A stretch of 64,000 bases of DNA from Terriglobia bacterium (GCA_020073185.1 JAIQFT010000012.1:30638-94637), one strand, 5' to 3'. Counted from the stretch's first letter, positions 20,384 to 29,655 are shown. A program made the numbers and translations. Notes: generated by a model not told the origin, from the letters alone.

Positions 20384-22171
20384 GTGGCCCACGATCCCAC
20401 ATCTGCTGTTGCCGTCGCTGCTGCGCCGTCCAAGGACGAGCGCTCCGTCGCCGAGGCGCGCGAACTCATCGAGCGCGCCTACAAGGCTTTCCTCGAATAC
20501 CAGCTCTTCAGCCAGGAGCAGGTGGACCGCGTGGTGGACGCCGTGGCGGCCGCAGCCACCGCCAACGCCGAGAAGTTGGCGCGCCTCGCGGTGGAAGAAA
20601 CCACCTATGGCATCGTCGAGCACAAAGTCCTCAAAAACCTTTTTTCGTCGCAGCGCGTGTACGAGGCCATCCGCCCGCTGAAGACGGTCGGCGTCGTGCG
20701 CGAGGACAAGGCGCAAGGCATCATCGAAGTGGCGGTGCCGGTGGGCGTGGTGGCGGCGATCCTGCCCTCCACCAACCCGACCTCAACCGCCATTTACAAG
20801 ATCCTGATTGCACTGAAGGGCCGCAACGCCATCGTCATCAGCCCGCACCCGACCGCGCTGCGCTGCAGTTGCGAGGCGGCGGCGATCATGAAGGATGCCG
20901 CCATCAAGGCGGGCGCGCCCGCGGACGTGATCTGCTGCTTCAACACGCCCAGCCTGCCGGGCACCCAGGAGCTGATGAAGCACCGGCGCACCAGCATCAT
21001 TCTGGCCACCGGCGGCATGAGCATGGTGCGGGCGGCTTACAGTTCGGGCAAGCCGGCGTTCGGCGTTGGGCCGGGCAATGTGCCGGCTTTCATTGACAGC
21101 AGCGCCGACCTGGCCAAAGCGGTCGCCGACGTGGTGTTCGGCAAAACTTTTGACAACGGGACCATCTGCTCGTCCGAGCAGGCCATCGTGGCCGAAGATT
21201 CGCAGCGCGAAGCGATCCTGAGAGACTTGGCGAACAACGGCGCGCACCTGCTCAGCCGCGACGACATTGAGAAGCTCGGAAAACAGATGGTGAACACGGA
21301 AACGCACACCATCTGCCCGAAGTTCGTCGGTAAGAGCGCCGCCAGAGTCGCCGAACTTGCCGGCCTGCACGCGCCGTCGAATGCGCGCGTGCTGGTGGCG
21401 CAGCTGGACAAGGTGGGACGCGACGAACCGCTCTCGGCGGAAAAGCTCTCGCCGGTGCTGGCGCTTTATTTCGAAAGAGACCGTGCGGCGGCGATGGCGC
21501 GCTGCGTCGAGTTGCTGCGCTTCGGCGGCCTCGGCCACACCTGCGCGATTCACGCCAAGGACGACGCGGTCATTCGCGAATATGGTTTGAAGATGCCGGC
21601 CTACCGCGTGGTCGTGAACAGCCCGGCGCCGCAGGGGTCCATCGGATCGTCCACCAATCTGTTTCCGGCGATGACGCTGGGCTGCGGTGCGGCGGGCGGC
21701 AACATCACCTCCGACAACATCTCGCCGCTGCACCTGATCAACCTGCGCCGGATTGCCTACGAGGTCAGACCGGTGACGGCAGTGGCCATTGCGCAGCCGG
21801 TGACGGGCGCGGCGTCAACCGCAAGTTGCGCTGTCTGTGCGACCCATACCACCGAACCAGCGGGACCGGCCACGGGGTCTGGTGTCAACTGGTCGGTCTC
21901 GCGCGCCGTGGACCGCTTCCTTGCCGCCAAGCAGGGGCCGCTCGCGCCGTCCGGCGCAAAATCGGAAGCGCCGAAACCGCAGGCTGCACCTGCGGCGCCG
22001 CCGTCGGCTGCGCCTGCGCCCAAGCCGCGCCCGGTGGACTTCGTTAGCGAGGCAGAGATTCGCGCCGCCGTAAAACGCAAGGCGAAAATTTTTGTGGGCC
22101 CCAAGACCATCATCACTCCCGCCGCACGCGACTTGGCCGCGGAGTATGATGTACTGGTGAGAGTGGACTAA
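20384..22171 (+). CDS. Microcompartment-associated acylating aldehyde dehydrogenase with C-terminal extension (EutE/PduP-like)
   Basis: About 595 residues. Converts an aldehyde to acyl-CoA with NAD. The core (~480 residues) has IIEVAVPVGVVAAILPSTNPTSTA, catalytic Cys near 262 (NGTICSSEQAI), FGGLGHTCAIHA and FPAMTLGCGAAGGNITSDN, all EutE/PduP/AdhE-N features. A Pro/Ala linker (about 525-555) leads to a ~50-residue tail (DFVSEAEIRAAVKRKAKIF, then ITPAARDLAAEYDV) absent from typical 460-490-residue homologues; it may be an encapsulation or interaction segment. The N-terminal amphipathic helix is another candidate. GTG start inferred; no clear ribosome binding site. Confidence 0.9.
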   Translation: MAHDPTSAVAVAAAPSKDERSVAEARELIERAYKAFLEYQLFSQEQVDRVVDAVAAAATANAEKLARLAVEETTYGIVEHKVLKNLFSSQRVYEAIRPLKTVGVVREDKAQGIIEVAVPVGVVAAILPSTNPTSTAIYKILIALKGRNAIVISPHPTALRCSCEAAAIMKDAAIKAGAPADVICCFNTPSLPGTQELMKHRRTSIILATGGMSMVRAAYSSGKPAFGVGPGNVPAFIDSSADLAKAVADVVFGKTFDNGTICSSEQAIVAEDSQREAILRDLANNGAHLLSRDDIEKLGKQMVNTETHTICPKFVGKSAARVAELAGLHAPSNARVLVAQLDKVGRDEPLSAEKLSPVLALYFERDRAAAMARCVELLRFGGLGHTCAIHAKDDAVIREYGLKMPAYRVVVNSPAPQGSIGSSTNLFPAMTLGCGAAGGNITSDNISPLHLINLRRIAYEVRPVTAVAIAQPVTGAASTASCAVCATHTTEPAGPATGSGVNWSVSRAVDRFLAAKQGPLAPSGAKSEAPKPQAAPAAPPSAAPAPKPRPVDFVSEAEIRAAVKRKAKIFVGPKTIITPAARDLAAEYDVLVRVD

Positions 22172-22657
22172 GTGCCACGCCTGTCCATCATGCAAGATGA
22201 CCTTACCACCTTGAAAGATGACATGACCGCCTTCATCGAAGGCCACGGCATGCGCCGCTTTCACGGTTATGTCACCGACGAAGTCACCAGCGTCATGTGG
22301 GACTCGCACGACAACGTGGAGAGCTGGAAGGATTTCGTCGAACTCGCCAAGGCCTCGGGCGCGGCGTTCCTCACCATGAGCGACGTGGCGCTCGACCGCG
22401 AGGACCTGGACTATCTCATCGAGCGCCTGCGCAATACCAATTGCACCAACGAGGAAGACGTCGATGAGGCCCGCTGGCTGCGCACCTATGTCGGCAAGAC
22501 CGGCTTCCTGCAACTGGGCTGGCCCTACCAGGGGGCAATGTTCCTGTGCGAAATTTCCACCGAGTGGTACGACCGCTATCAGCGCCTGCTGGACGTTGCC
22601 GAGGAGTACGGCGGCGTCATGATCGATGAGCCCGACGATTCCGACGAAGAGCGGTAG
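22172..22657 (+). CDS. Conserved hypothetical acidic protein
   Basis: About 161 residues, acidic, no membrane helix or signal peptide. I do not recognise a family. Notable stretches are HGMRRFHGYVTDEVTSVMWDS, a central acidic helix (DREDLDYLIERLRN), LGWPYQGAMFLCEISTEWYDRYQ and an acidic tail DEPDDSDEER. It follows the aldehyde dehydrogenase stop directly (TAA then GTG), so cotranscription is likely. An alternative ATG start lies six codons downstream. Whether it belongs to the microcompartment function is unknown. Confidence 0.65.
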   Translation: MPRLSIMQDDLTTLKDDMTAFIEGHGMRRFHGYVTDEVTSVMWDSHDNVESWKDFVELAKASGAAFLTMSDVALDREDLDYLIERLRNTNCTNEEDVDEARWLRTYVGKTGFLQLGWPYQGAMFLCEISTEWYDRYQRLLDVAEEYGGVMIDEPDDSDEER

Positions 22658-22724
22658 TCCGCAGTCGGTAGACGGTAGCCCGCGGGCCGTCTATTACAAC
22701 GCCGGACTACCGACTACCGACTAC
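22653..22724. repeat. Hairpin-forming GTAGTCG/CGACTAC short-repeat array
   Basis: Left units GGTAGTCC, GCAGTCGGTAGACGG and right units CCGGACTACCGACTACCGACTAC are complementary across ~20 bases. The left arm overlaps the stop of the preceding gene. Related units recur at 37211-37245. Confidence 0.78.
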
Positions 22725-22777
22725 AGTTCAGGCAAACGCAACATCTTCTCAGCCACGCTCCGTGATAACGTTCGTTA

Positions 22778-24520
22778 ATGCGCTGGCAACTGCGAGCCGC
22801 GGAGGAAGAGCGCGTCACGCGCCTGGCGGCGGAGGCCAAGCTCCCGCCCGTGGTCGCCCGCCTGCTCGTCGCGCGCGGTGTCACCACTGCCGATAACGCG
22901 AACCAATTCCTTAATCCGAGCCTCGACCACCTGCATTCGCCCCTCCTGATGCTCGGCATGGACAAGGCCGCCGAGCGCCTGCGCCGCGCTATCGCCAACC
23001 GCGAGCAAATTCTCATCTACGGCGACTACGACGTGGACGGCACCACCGCCGTCGTCATCCTGAAAACTGCCGTCGAGCTGTGCGGCGGCAGCGCCGAGTT
23101 TCACGTGCCGCACCGCATCCGCGAAGGGTACGGCATGAAGGACGATGTCATCGAGCGCGCCGCCGCCGCCGGTGTGTCGCTCATCATCAGCGTGGACACC
23201 GGCATTCGCGCCTTCGCCGCCGCCGAAACCGCGCAACGCGCAGGCGTGGACCTGATCGTCACCGACCATCACTTGCCCGAAGGACACGGCGTGCCGCCCG
23301 CGTTGGCGGTGCTCAATCCCAATCAGGCTGGGTGCGCGTATCCATGCAAGGCACTGTGCGGCGCGGGCGTGGCCTTCAAGCTGGCGCAACTTCTGCTGGA
23401 AGAAACGGGACGCGCCCGCCTGCTGCCGTCGTTCTTGAAGATGGTCGCCATTGCCACGATTGCGGACGCGGTGCCGTTGATCGGCGAGAACCGCGTGTTC
23501 GCCAAGCTCGGCTTGGAGGGCCTGCGTCATCCGGTAAACGTCGGCCTGAAGGCGCTGTTGGAAGTCTCGGCGCTCAGCGCGAAGAAACTGAGCGCGAGCG
23601 ATGTGGGGTTCCGCATCGCGCCGCGGTTGAACGCCGCCGGACGCATGGACGTGGCGCAGGATGTGGTCGACCTATTTAGCGTGAAGGACACGGAGCGGGC
23701 CCGCGAAATTGCCGCGCGGCTAAACCAGCTCAATTCCGACCGCCAGCAGGAGGAGCAGCGCATCCTGGACGCGGTCGAAGCACGCCTGGCGAGCGCACCC
23801 GATGTTCGTGATACGTACTGTCTCGTCGTGGACGGCGACCAGTGGCATCGCGGCGTGATTGGCATTGCCGCCACGCGGGTGGTCGAGCGCTACGGACGTC
23901 CGACTCTGGTCCTCTCGCGCGAGGATGGCGAGGCCTACGGCTCCGGGCGCTCCATTCCCGCGTTTCATCTGCTGGATGCGCTGGAGTCCTGCCGCGACAT
24001 CTTCACGCGCTTCGGCGGGCACGCACATGCTGTTGGTTTTTCGCTGCCGTGCGACCGCGTTCCGGCGCTGCGTGCGGCGCTCGATTCCTACGCGCGCGCG
24101 CGGCTTACGCCTGCGGACTTCGAGCGCGTCCTGGATTACGACGGCGAACTGTCGCTGAGCGAGGTCACGCCCGCGCTCTACGAGTGCTTGCAGCGGCTGG
24201 AACCGTTTGGAATGAGCAATCCCGAGCCGGTGTTTGCCGCCCGCGGGACGCGCGTCGCCTTCCCGCCGAAGATCCTGAAAGAGAAGCACGTGAAGATGCG
24301 GCTCGCCAACGGCGCCGGAAAGTACGCTCGCGGCATTGACGCCCTGGGCTGGCGCATGGCCGAGCGAGTGCAGCAGGCGTCGATTCTCGCGGGTGATTTG
24401 GTCGATGTCGCTTTTACGCTCGAAGTTAACGATCACCCTGAATTCGGCGGGCTGGAGTTGCGGCTGCAGGATATCGTCAAATCAGCGCACGCGCAGAGCG
24501 CCAGCGCCTTATCGCGCTAA
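22778..24520 (+). CDS. recJ: Single-stranded-DNA-specific exonuclease RecJ
   Basis: A 580-residue 5'-3' exonuclease for recombination and repair. DHH-domain metal motifs are visible: DYDVDGT (83-89), SVDTGIRAF, and TDHHLPEG with DHH at 163-165. Further motifs are RIAPRLNAAGRMDVA and the DHHA1 motif GRSIPAFHLLDALE ... FGGHAHAVGFSL. The C-terminal OB-like domain contains EPFGMSNPEPVFAARG. Length is normal. Confidence 0.95.
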   Translation: MRWQLRAAEEERVTRLAAEAKLPPVVARLLVARGVTTADNANQFLNPSLDHLHSPLLMLGMDKAAERLRRAIANREQILIYGDYDVDGTTAVVILKTAVELCGGSAEFHVPHRIREGYGMKDDVIERAAAAGVSLIISVDTGIRAFAAAETAQRAGVDLIVTDHHLPEGHGVPPALAVLNPNQAGCAYPCKALCGAGVAFKLAQLLLEETGRARLLPSFLKMVAIATIADAVPLIGENRVFAKLGLEGLRHPVNVGLKALLEVSALSAKKLSASDVGFRIAPRLNAAGRMDVAQDVVDLFSVKDTERAREIAARLNQLNSDRQQEEQRILDAVEARLASAPDVRDTYCLVVDGDQWHRGVIGIAATRVVERYGRPTLVLSREDGEAYGSGRSIPAFHLLDALESCRDIFTRFGGHAHAVGFSLPCDRVPALRAALDSYARARLTPADFERVLDYDGELSLSEVTPALYECLQRLEPFGMSNPEPVFAARGTRVAFPPKILKEKHVKMRLANGAGKYARGIDALGWRMAERVQQASILAGDLVDVAFTLEVNDHPEFGGLELRLQDIVKSAHAQSASALSR

Positions 24521-24569
24521 ACTTGGGTGCCGCCCAAGGTCTCCCGATTGGTAATCGATTCGATGGCAG

Positions 24570-24893
24570 TTATGCGGCCTTGCCCTTGACGATGCCGTGA
24601 GTGGTTGAGGTGTCTACGGTGAAAGACTGGACCTTGGGCGCGGTCTCGAGCAGCGGCAACAGGATCTGGGTGACGGTGAGGAACTGCTCGCGGTTGTAGC
24701 GCTCCGCGTCCGCCTCCGACTGCCAGAAACTGAGGGCGAGGATGCGGTCGGACTCGCAGTTCGAGACCATCGTGATCGTGTCAACGAACCCTCGTTGCTT
24801 TCTGAGGATGGGCAGGACCTTCTCGTTCAGCGTGGTACTGAAGGCGCGGCTCTTGCCCACTTTGGTGCGGATTTCGACCACTCGAGTGAACAT
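24570..24893 (-). CDS. Antibiotic biosynthesis monooxygenase (ABM) fold protein
   Basis: A 107-residue ferredoxin-like fold protein. The pattern FTRVVEIRTKVGKSRAFSTTL (strand-helix), VLPILRKQRGFVDTITMVSNCESDRILALSFWQSEADAERYNREQF is typical of ABM/YgiN-like small dimeric proteins. These act as monooxygenases, heme-degrading enzymes or have unknown roles; the substrate cannot be deduced. GAAAGGAGAAAT immediately precedes the ATG, a strong ribosome binding site. Confidence 0.78.
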   Translation of the reverse strand: MFTRVVEIRTKVGKSRAFSTTLNEKVLPILRKQRGFVDTITMVSNCESDRILALSFWQSEADAERYNREQFLTVTQILLPLLETAPKVQSFTVDTSTTHGIVKGKAA

Positions 24894-25142
24894 GCGATTT
24901 CTCCTTTCGCAGGGCTTGGGGGAAGAAAGGAGTCGCCGCTCAATCGGCTGGCGGCGGCAAGTTGGGCGAAAGCGAAAAGGCTACGCGCTGAGGCGCGCGA
25001 GGTCAATTACCGAAGAGTGGTGCAGAAGAGTCGTTGGTCGACGGTCGATGGCAAAACAGGATCAAAGTTTCGCCCGGCCGCTTCCACCGCACACGCGAGG
25101 GCGCCCTTCGACCTCGCTCAGGGCAGGCTGCGTGCCACACCC

Positions 25143-25373
25143 TCATTCGCACTTGCCGGTGCCGTGGCAGCCGCGGATGGGAGAGGCGCACAGCGACGGT
25201 TCGGCGTTCATGCCGTCGGGGCCGATGCAGGTCTGGGTGTACATGCACCAGAAGCTGTGGTCGGTGCCGGTCTGCGCCGAGGGATCGCGCTCGGAGAGCA
25301 CGAACTGGCCTTTCCAGCGCAGCGCGGGGCACAGGTTGGGGTGGTTCGTCAGGTCGGAAGTGCAGTCGGTCAT
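25143..25373 (-). CDS. Small cysteine-rich hypothetical protein
   Basis: 76 residues with seven cysteines, no signal peptide, and no family I can name. Notable stretches are CPALRWKGQFVLSERD, HSFWCMYTQTCIGPDG and a C-terminal CHGTGKCE. Cysteine spacing could support metal binding or disulfides. GAGAG lies 8 bases before the ATG. The spacer between it and the ABM gene (24894-25142) contains no other supported gene, only GTCGATGG-like repeat units near 25030. Confidence 0.5.
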   Translation of the reverse strand: MTDCTSDLTNHPNLCPALRWKGQFVLSERDPSAQTGTDHSFWCMYTQTCIGPDGMNAEPSLCASPIRGCHGTGKCE

Positions 25374-25448
25374 AATGCGTCTCTCAGTCTATCGGTCGGT
25401 GTAATCGGCAACTGGGGGCTGGGGGAAAGAATCAGAACCAGCGACGCG

Positions 25449-25478
25449 CTACCAACTACCAACTACCAGCTACCATCT
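25449..25478. repeat. CTACCAA heptamer array
   Basis: Four imperfect units (CTACCAA, CTACCAA, CTACCAG, CTACCAT) end two bases before the stop of the FAD-subunit gene. Similar CTACCAA units occur at 39105-39122. Confidence 0.75.
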
Positions 25479-25479
25479 C

Positions 25480-26475
25480 TCACGCGCCTTTCGCGGCCTG
25501 CAAAATCGCGCGTTTGACGGCCACGTGCGCCAGCCGGATCTTGTAGCCATTCTTGCCCAGGCTCTTGCCTTCCTTCTCGGCGGCGACGACGCCGGCAGCA
25601 TCCGCTGTAGTCTCGGTTACCGCCTGCCCGAGCAGTGTGGCCGCCACGTACTTGTCGCAGACCCACGGGATGGGCGCCACGTGGCCCATCACGATGCGCG
25701 CCTCCTGCACCTTATTGCCGCTCATCTTCAGCGCGACCGAGGCGGTCGCCAGCGGCCAGTCGAATTCGGCTTTCTGACGGACTTCGTAGTGGCCAAAGCG
25801 TTCGTCCGACGGAGGCGGAACGACGATCTCGGTCATGATCTCGTTGGGCCGCAGGTCGTGCTCCCGCTCACCATCCGATTTCGGAATCACGAAGAACTTT
25901 TCCAGCGGCAGTTCGCGCGCGCCATTAGGACCGAAGATGCGGACCTTGGCGCCGGCGGCGATGAGGGCGGGCGCAATGCTGGACGGCGAAACGAAGTACG
26001 CGGGGCCGTCGTTGCCGAGGATGGCGTGATAGCGGTTGTCGCCCTCGACGACGAGCGACTTGCCGCTCTGCGGGTCCTTGGCGAGCAGGCCGTAGCCGTT
26101 GCGGAAATACCAGCAGCGCGGACGCTGGCAGAGGTTGCCGCCCAGGGTCGCCTGGTTGCGGATCTGCGGGCTGGCAGCGTCGTCGGCAACGCGGGCGAGC
26201 GTTGGGTAATGCTTGCGGACGTCGGCGTTGTCGGCGAAGTCGGCGATGCGGACCAGCGCGCCAATGCGCAGCCCGGTGCGCGCGTTGTAGCTGACGGCGT
26301 CGAGACCGGCGATCGACTTGACGTTGACCAGGCGCTTGGGGGCGACGACGTCGTCCTTCATGAGCGCGAGCAGATCGGTGCCGCCGGCGAGCAGTTCGGC
26401 GTCGCCCCAGTTCTGCCCGAGAAGCCCGACGGCCTGCTCTTTGGTTTTGGGCGTGGCGTATTCGAAGGCCTTCAT
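25480..26475 (-). CDS. Xanthine dehydrogenase family FAD-binding subunit
   Basis: About 331 residues. It passes electrons between the Fe-S subunit and FAD in a molybdenum hydroxylase. FAD motifs are AGGTDLL (30-36) and LGGNLCQ (111-117), with a CQRPRCWYF cysteine pair of the type that binds an extra 4Fe-4S cluster in related enzymes. The start is preceded by AGGAGGTGCCGC. It overlaps the stop of the molybdenum-subunit gene by four bases (ATGA), so it is the last gene of a three-gene operon. Longer ORF readings upstream are frame shadows of that neighbouring gene. Confidence 0.92.
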   Translation of the reverse strand: MKAFEYATPKTKEQAVGLLGQNWGDAELLAGGTDLLALMKDDVVAPKRLVNVKSIAGLDAVSYNARTGLRIGALVRIADFADNADVRKHYPTLARVADDAASPQIRNQATLGGNLCQRPRCWYFRNGYGLLAKDPQSGKSLVVEGDNRYHAILGNDGPAYFVSPSSIAPALIAAGAKVRIFGPNGARELPLEKFFVIPKSDGEREHDLRPNEIMTEIVVPPPSDERFGHYEVRQKAEFDWPLATASVALKMSGNKVQEARIVMGHVAPIPWVCDKYVAATLLGQAVTETTADAAGVVAAEKEGKSLGKNGYKIRLAHVAVKRAILQAAKGA

Positions 26476-28847
26476 GCGGCACCTCCTTTCTTCTCCAGCG
26501 CAGCAAGTACGCGGTCGGGGGTGATGGGCAGGAAGGGCACGCGCACGCCGATGGCATTGGCGACGGCGTTGGAGATTGCTGCGCCGGGCGAGATCACCGG
26601 CGGCTCGCCCAGTCCGATGACGCCGCGCTCGTCGTAGCCGGGGCCGGTCATCATGTGGACGACCAGCTCGGGAATGTCGCCGTAACCGGCGAGGCGGTAG
26701 AACTGCAGGTTGGGGTTCAACATGCGGCCGGTGGTCGGGTCCATGATTTTTTCTTCGAACAGGGCGTAGCTGATGCCCATGATCATGGCGCCGTAGCACT
26801 GCGATTCGGCGGTCTTGAGGTTGATGACGAGGCCGCAATCCTGCACCGCGACCATCTTGTTGATGCGGACGATGCCGGTTTCCACATCCACGGAGACATC
26901 GGCCATCTGCGCGCCGCCAACGCCGCTGTTGGTGAGGTCGGGCGGCTTGGACGGGTCGGGATTCTTGCCATGCGCGGTAACGCCGGTGGCGCCGAGCATG
27001 GAGCACGCCTTCTTCCAGGTGACGCTCTTGCCCTGGCTGTCCTTGACGCGGATGGTGCCATAGAGGGCTTCGAGCTGGTCGGGCGGGACGCCGAGCGTGG
27101 GCGCAACTTTGGCGAGCAGTTCGTTGAGCGCGTCGGTAGCGGCGCGGCGCGATTCGGCGGAGACGGCGCCGATGGTGGTGGAGCCGCCGGAGCCGCCGTC
27201 GTGCGGGAAATTGGTGTCGCCGATCTTGACGGTGATCGCATCCAGCGGCAGGCCGAGGGTTTCGCCGATGACCATGGCGATGGCGGTGCGCGTGCCCGTG
27301 CCCAGATCCTGCGTGCCGCTGCGGTACTCGACGGTGCCGTCGGGATGGATGGTGAGGTCGCCGGCGCCCTGATGTCCGCGTCCGCCCCAGGTGTGGATGG
27401 AGAGGCCGAGGCCCTGCTTCATTGGGCCGGAAGTCTTGTCGCCGCGCGGATGCCAGCGCTTCTTCCACTGCATGAGCTCGTCGGCTTTCTTGAGCTCGGC
27501 TTCGTAAACGTTGGCGCGCGGGGTGAGCGCCAGGTTCTTCAGGAAGACGTCAAAGGGGTCCATGCCGAGCCGCGCGGCGAGGTCGTCGATGGCGCACATG
27601 GTGAGCACCGCGGCTTGCGGATGGTTGGGCGCTCGCCAAGCGCGCGCGGGGCCGATATTGGTTGCAATCGAGATGTGCTGTTTCCGCTGATTGGGAATTT
27701 CCGTGAAGATGTACGGAATGGGCGGCATATTTCCGCCCAGCGGGCCTCCCGTGCCCCAGGATTGCGAGTCCCAGGCGGTGATGGCGCCGTCTTTTTTGGC
27801 GGCGAGCTTGACGCGCGCGTGCGCCGATGGACGCGCGCCGGCGACTTCCAGTTCGGCGCGCCGGTCGAGCATGATCTTGACCGGAGCGCCGCCGGCTTTC
27901 TTCGACAACTGCGCCGCCGCCAGACTCCAGCGATCGGCGGCGAACTTGCTGCCGAAACCTCCGCCGACATGCTGCTGCTGGTTGCGAATGTTGGAGGCGG
28001 GAATCTGGATGCCAGCGCCAGCCAGAGCTCCCGCAATCTGGTTCGGCATGTCGGAGACACTCTGCGTCGAGACCTGCGTTTCCAGGTGCTCGGCATCGGG
28101 CCAGTGCGCGACCACGCCGTGCGCTTCCAAGCAGCAGTGGGTGATTACCGGTACGCCATAGAGGCCTGTGCTCGTGACCTCGGCGGACTGGAATGCCTGA
28201 TCGGGATTTCCAGTCACGTTGGCGGCGGATTTCTTGAAGGGCGAGCGCGTAGTTTCCGGGGGCTTCTGCGGCGCCGATTGCAGGGCCTTGATGACGTTCT
28301 CGCCGACGTTGAAGGAGCGCATGCGTTTGACTAGGTCGTCGGCGACCGGGAAGCTGAGGCCGCGCTTCTGCACGGTGGCGGCGATCTGCGGCTCCGGCAC
28401 CTGGTTGCTGAACATGTTGACCAGGTCGTCGAGCGCGAGCGGACCGGTTTCTTCGGCGGCGTCTTTGGGCTCGGTGGTGTCGTCCACGAAGTGCGGCAAG
28501 ACGTTGTACTGCACCTTGATGGCGCGCAGGGCGTCCTCGGCGGTGCGCTCGTCAATGGCGGCGAGGGCGACGATCTCGTCGCCTGCCCAGCGGATTTCCT
28601 TGCCATCACCTTGCAGGACTTGAACCGCTTTGACGCCGGGCATGCGCTCGGCGGCGCTGGTGTCCACGCTGACCACCTTGGCGTGGGCGTGCGGCGAGCG
28701 CAGGATGGCGCCGGCCAGCAGGCCCTTGGGATTCTGGTCGTAGGTGTATTTCGCACGCCCCGAGACTTTGACGGGACCGTCCACTCTAGTCTGGCGCGTT
28801 CCGATCAGCGTGCGATGTTGCGCATCGGGCCACTTGTAATCCGCCAT
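26472..28847 (-). CDS. Xanthine dehydrogenase family molybdopterin-binding subunit
   Basis: A 791-residue catalytic subunit. Molybdopterin motifs include QQQHVGGGFGSKF, ARAWRAPNHPQA, GGRGHQGAGDL, SGTQDLGTGTRTAIAMV and the region with the likely catalytic Glu, GLGEPPVISPGAAI. Family members hydroxylate aldehydes or N-heterocycles; the substrate cannot be told from sequence. No Tat signal is visible here, so export would rely on the Fe-S subunit signal, as in PaoABC-type periplasmic aldehyde oxidoreductases. Sits 3 bp after the Fe-S gene. Confidence 0.92.
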   Translation of the reverse strand: MADYKWPDAQHRTLIGTRQTRVDGPVKVSGRAKYTYDQNPKGLLAGAILRSPHAHAKVVSVDTSAAERMPGVKAVQVLQGDGKEIRWAGDEIVALAAIDERTAEDALRAIKVQYNVLPHFVDDTTEPKDAAEETGPLALDDLVNMFSNQVPEPQIAATVQKRGLSFPVADDLVKRMRSFNVGENVIKALQSAPQKPPETTRSPFKKSAANVTGNPDQAFQSAEVTSTGLYGVPVITHCCLEAHGVVAHWPDAEHLETQVSTQSVSDMPNQIAGALAGAGIQIPASNIRNQQQHVGGGFGSKFAADRWSLAAAQLSKKAGGAPVKIMLDRRAELEVAGARPSAHARVKLAAKKDGAITAWDSQSWGTGGPLGGNMPPIPYIFTEIPNQRKQHISIATNIGPARAWRAPNHPQAAVLTMCAIDDLAARLGMDPFDVFLKNLALTPRANVYEAELKKADELMQWKKRWHPRGDKTSGPMKQGLGLSIHTWGGRGHQGAGDLTIHPDGTVEYRSGTQDLGTGTRTAIAMVIGETLGLPLDAITVKIGDTNFPHDGGSGGSTTIGAVSAESRRAATDALNELLAKVAPTLGVPPDQLEALYGTIRVKDSQGKSVTWKKACSMLGATGVTAHGKNPDPSKPPDLTNSGVGGAQMADVSVDVETGIVRINKMVAVQDCGLVINLKTAESQCYGAMIMGISYALFEEKIMDPTTGRMLNPNLQFYRLAGYGDIPELVVHMMTGPGYDERGVIGLGEPPVISPGAAISNAVANAIGVRVPFLPITPDRVLAALEKKGGAA

Positions 28848-28850
28848 GGC

Positions 28851-29468
28851 TCACGCTCCCTTGTTCCCGGTCATCTGACCGATAGCGCCGCGCATGCCGT
28901 AGTAGGTACCACAGCGGCAGTAGTTTCCGCCCAGGCCCTTGACCACCTGCTCGCGACTCGGATTGGGGTTGTGCTTCAGCAGGGCGTAGCTGGCCATGAC
29001 GAAGCCCGGGGTGCAGAAGCCGCACTGCTGGGCATCGTTGGCGACGAAGGCGTGCTGCAAGGGATGGAGGGCGTCGCCGCTGGTAATGCCTTCGACCGTG
29101 GTGATGCTGTGCCCCTGGGCGTCGATGGCGAGCACGGCGCAGGCGTACACCGGGCGATCGTCGAGCAGCACGGTGCAGGCGCCGCACTCGGCGCGGTCGC
29201 AGACGCGCTTGGCGCCGGTGAGGTCGAAGTTGTCACGCAGGGCGTCGAGCAGCGTGACGCGCGGCTCCAGATCGGCGCTGTACTTCTTGCCGTTGACCGT
29301 GAGCGTGATGGGAGTCTTGCCCGGGCCGTAGACTTTGACCTCTTCGCCGGCAACTTCGAGCACGGTGGGGCCGACCACCGCGGGAACCGCCGCAGCGACG
29401 GCGGAAATTTTCAGGAACTCGCGGCGGGAGACGCCTTGCTCTTTCACTTTCGGATCATCGTCGGGCAT
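28851..29468 (-). CDS. Xanthine dehydrogenase family 2Fe-2S subunit with Tat signal
   Basis: About 205 residues. An N-terminal SRREFLKISAVAAAVPAVVG is a twin-arginine signal, indicating export to the periplasm. Two [2Fe-2S] clusters: plant-type Cys90, 95, 98, 110 (CDRAECGACTV) and the helical domain Cys149, 152, 184, 186 (CGFCTPGF, CRCGTY). First gene of the operon. The start was set at MPDDDPKVKEQG; upstream in-frame sequence is repeat-derived. Confidence 0.93.
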   Translation of the reverse strand: MPDDDPKVKEQGVSRREFLKISAVAAAVPAVVGPTVLEVAGEEVKVYGPGKTPITLTVNGKKYSADLEPRVTLLDALRDNFDLTGAKRVCDRAECGACTVLLDDRPVYACAVLAIDAQGHSITTVEGITSGDALHPLQHAFVANDAQQCGFCTPGFVMASYALLKHNPNPSREQVVKGLGGNYCRCGTYYGMRGAIGQMTGNKGA

Positions 29469-29487
29469 GTTTGCCTCCGATGCATAG

Positions 29488-29655
29488 GGAGTCGATGGTG
29501 GTTGGTCGATAGCCGTACGGAACCGGCCAGCGGCTGCTGACAAAATGAGAAGTATAAATCGAGAGGGGGAGGGAAGACCAGTCGATGGCTGTTTACCAGT
29601 CGATGGTCGTTGGCCGTACGGCATCTCCCGGCGGCGGCTCTGTTCTGGCGACAAA
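29488..29655. repeat. Two GTCGATGG-family repeat elements in the divergent promoter region
   Basis: Element a (29488-29546) and element b (29578-29655) share the same order: GTCGATGG-type units, GCCGTACGG, about 8 bases, a GCGGC-rich segment, and GACAAAATG/GACAAATG. They lie between the divergent Fe-S subunit and purU genes. A third copy is at 30604-30665. Confidence 0.75.

Noticed and set aside
26476..27468. Upstream extension of the FAD-subunit frame by ~330 codons
   Set aside because: It runs antiparallel in frame through the molybdenum-subunit gene and is Arg/His-rich; the ATG with AGGAGG is the sensible start.
26655..28334. A 559-codon plus-strand ORF opposite the molybdopterin subunit
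   Set aside because: Shadow of a GC-rich gene; no domain or ribosome binding site, and the opposite strand has multiple cofactor motifs.
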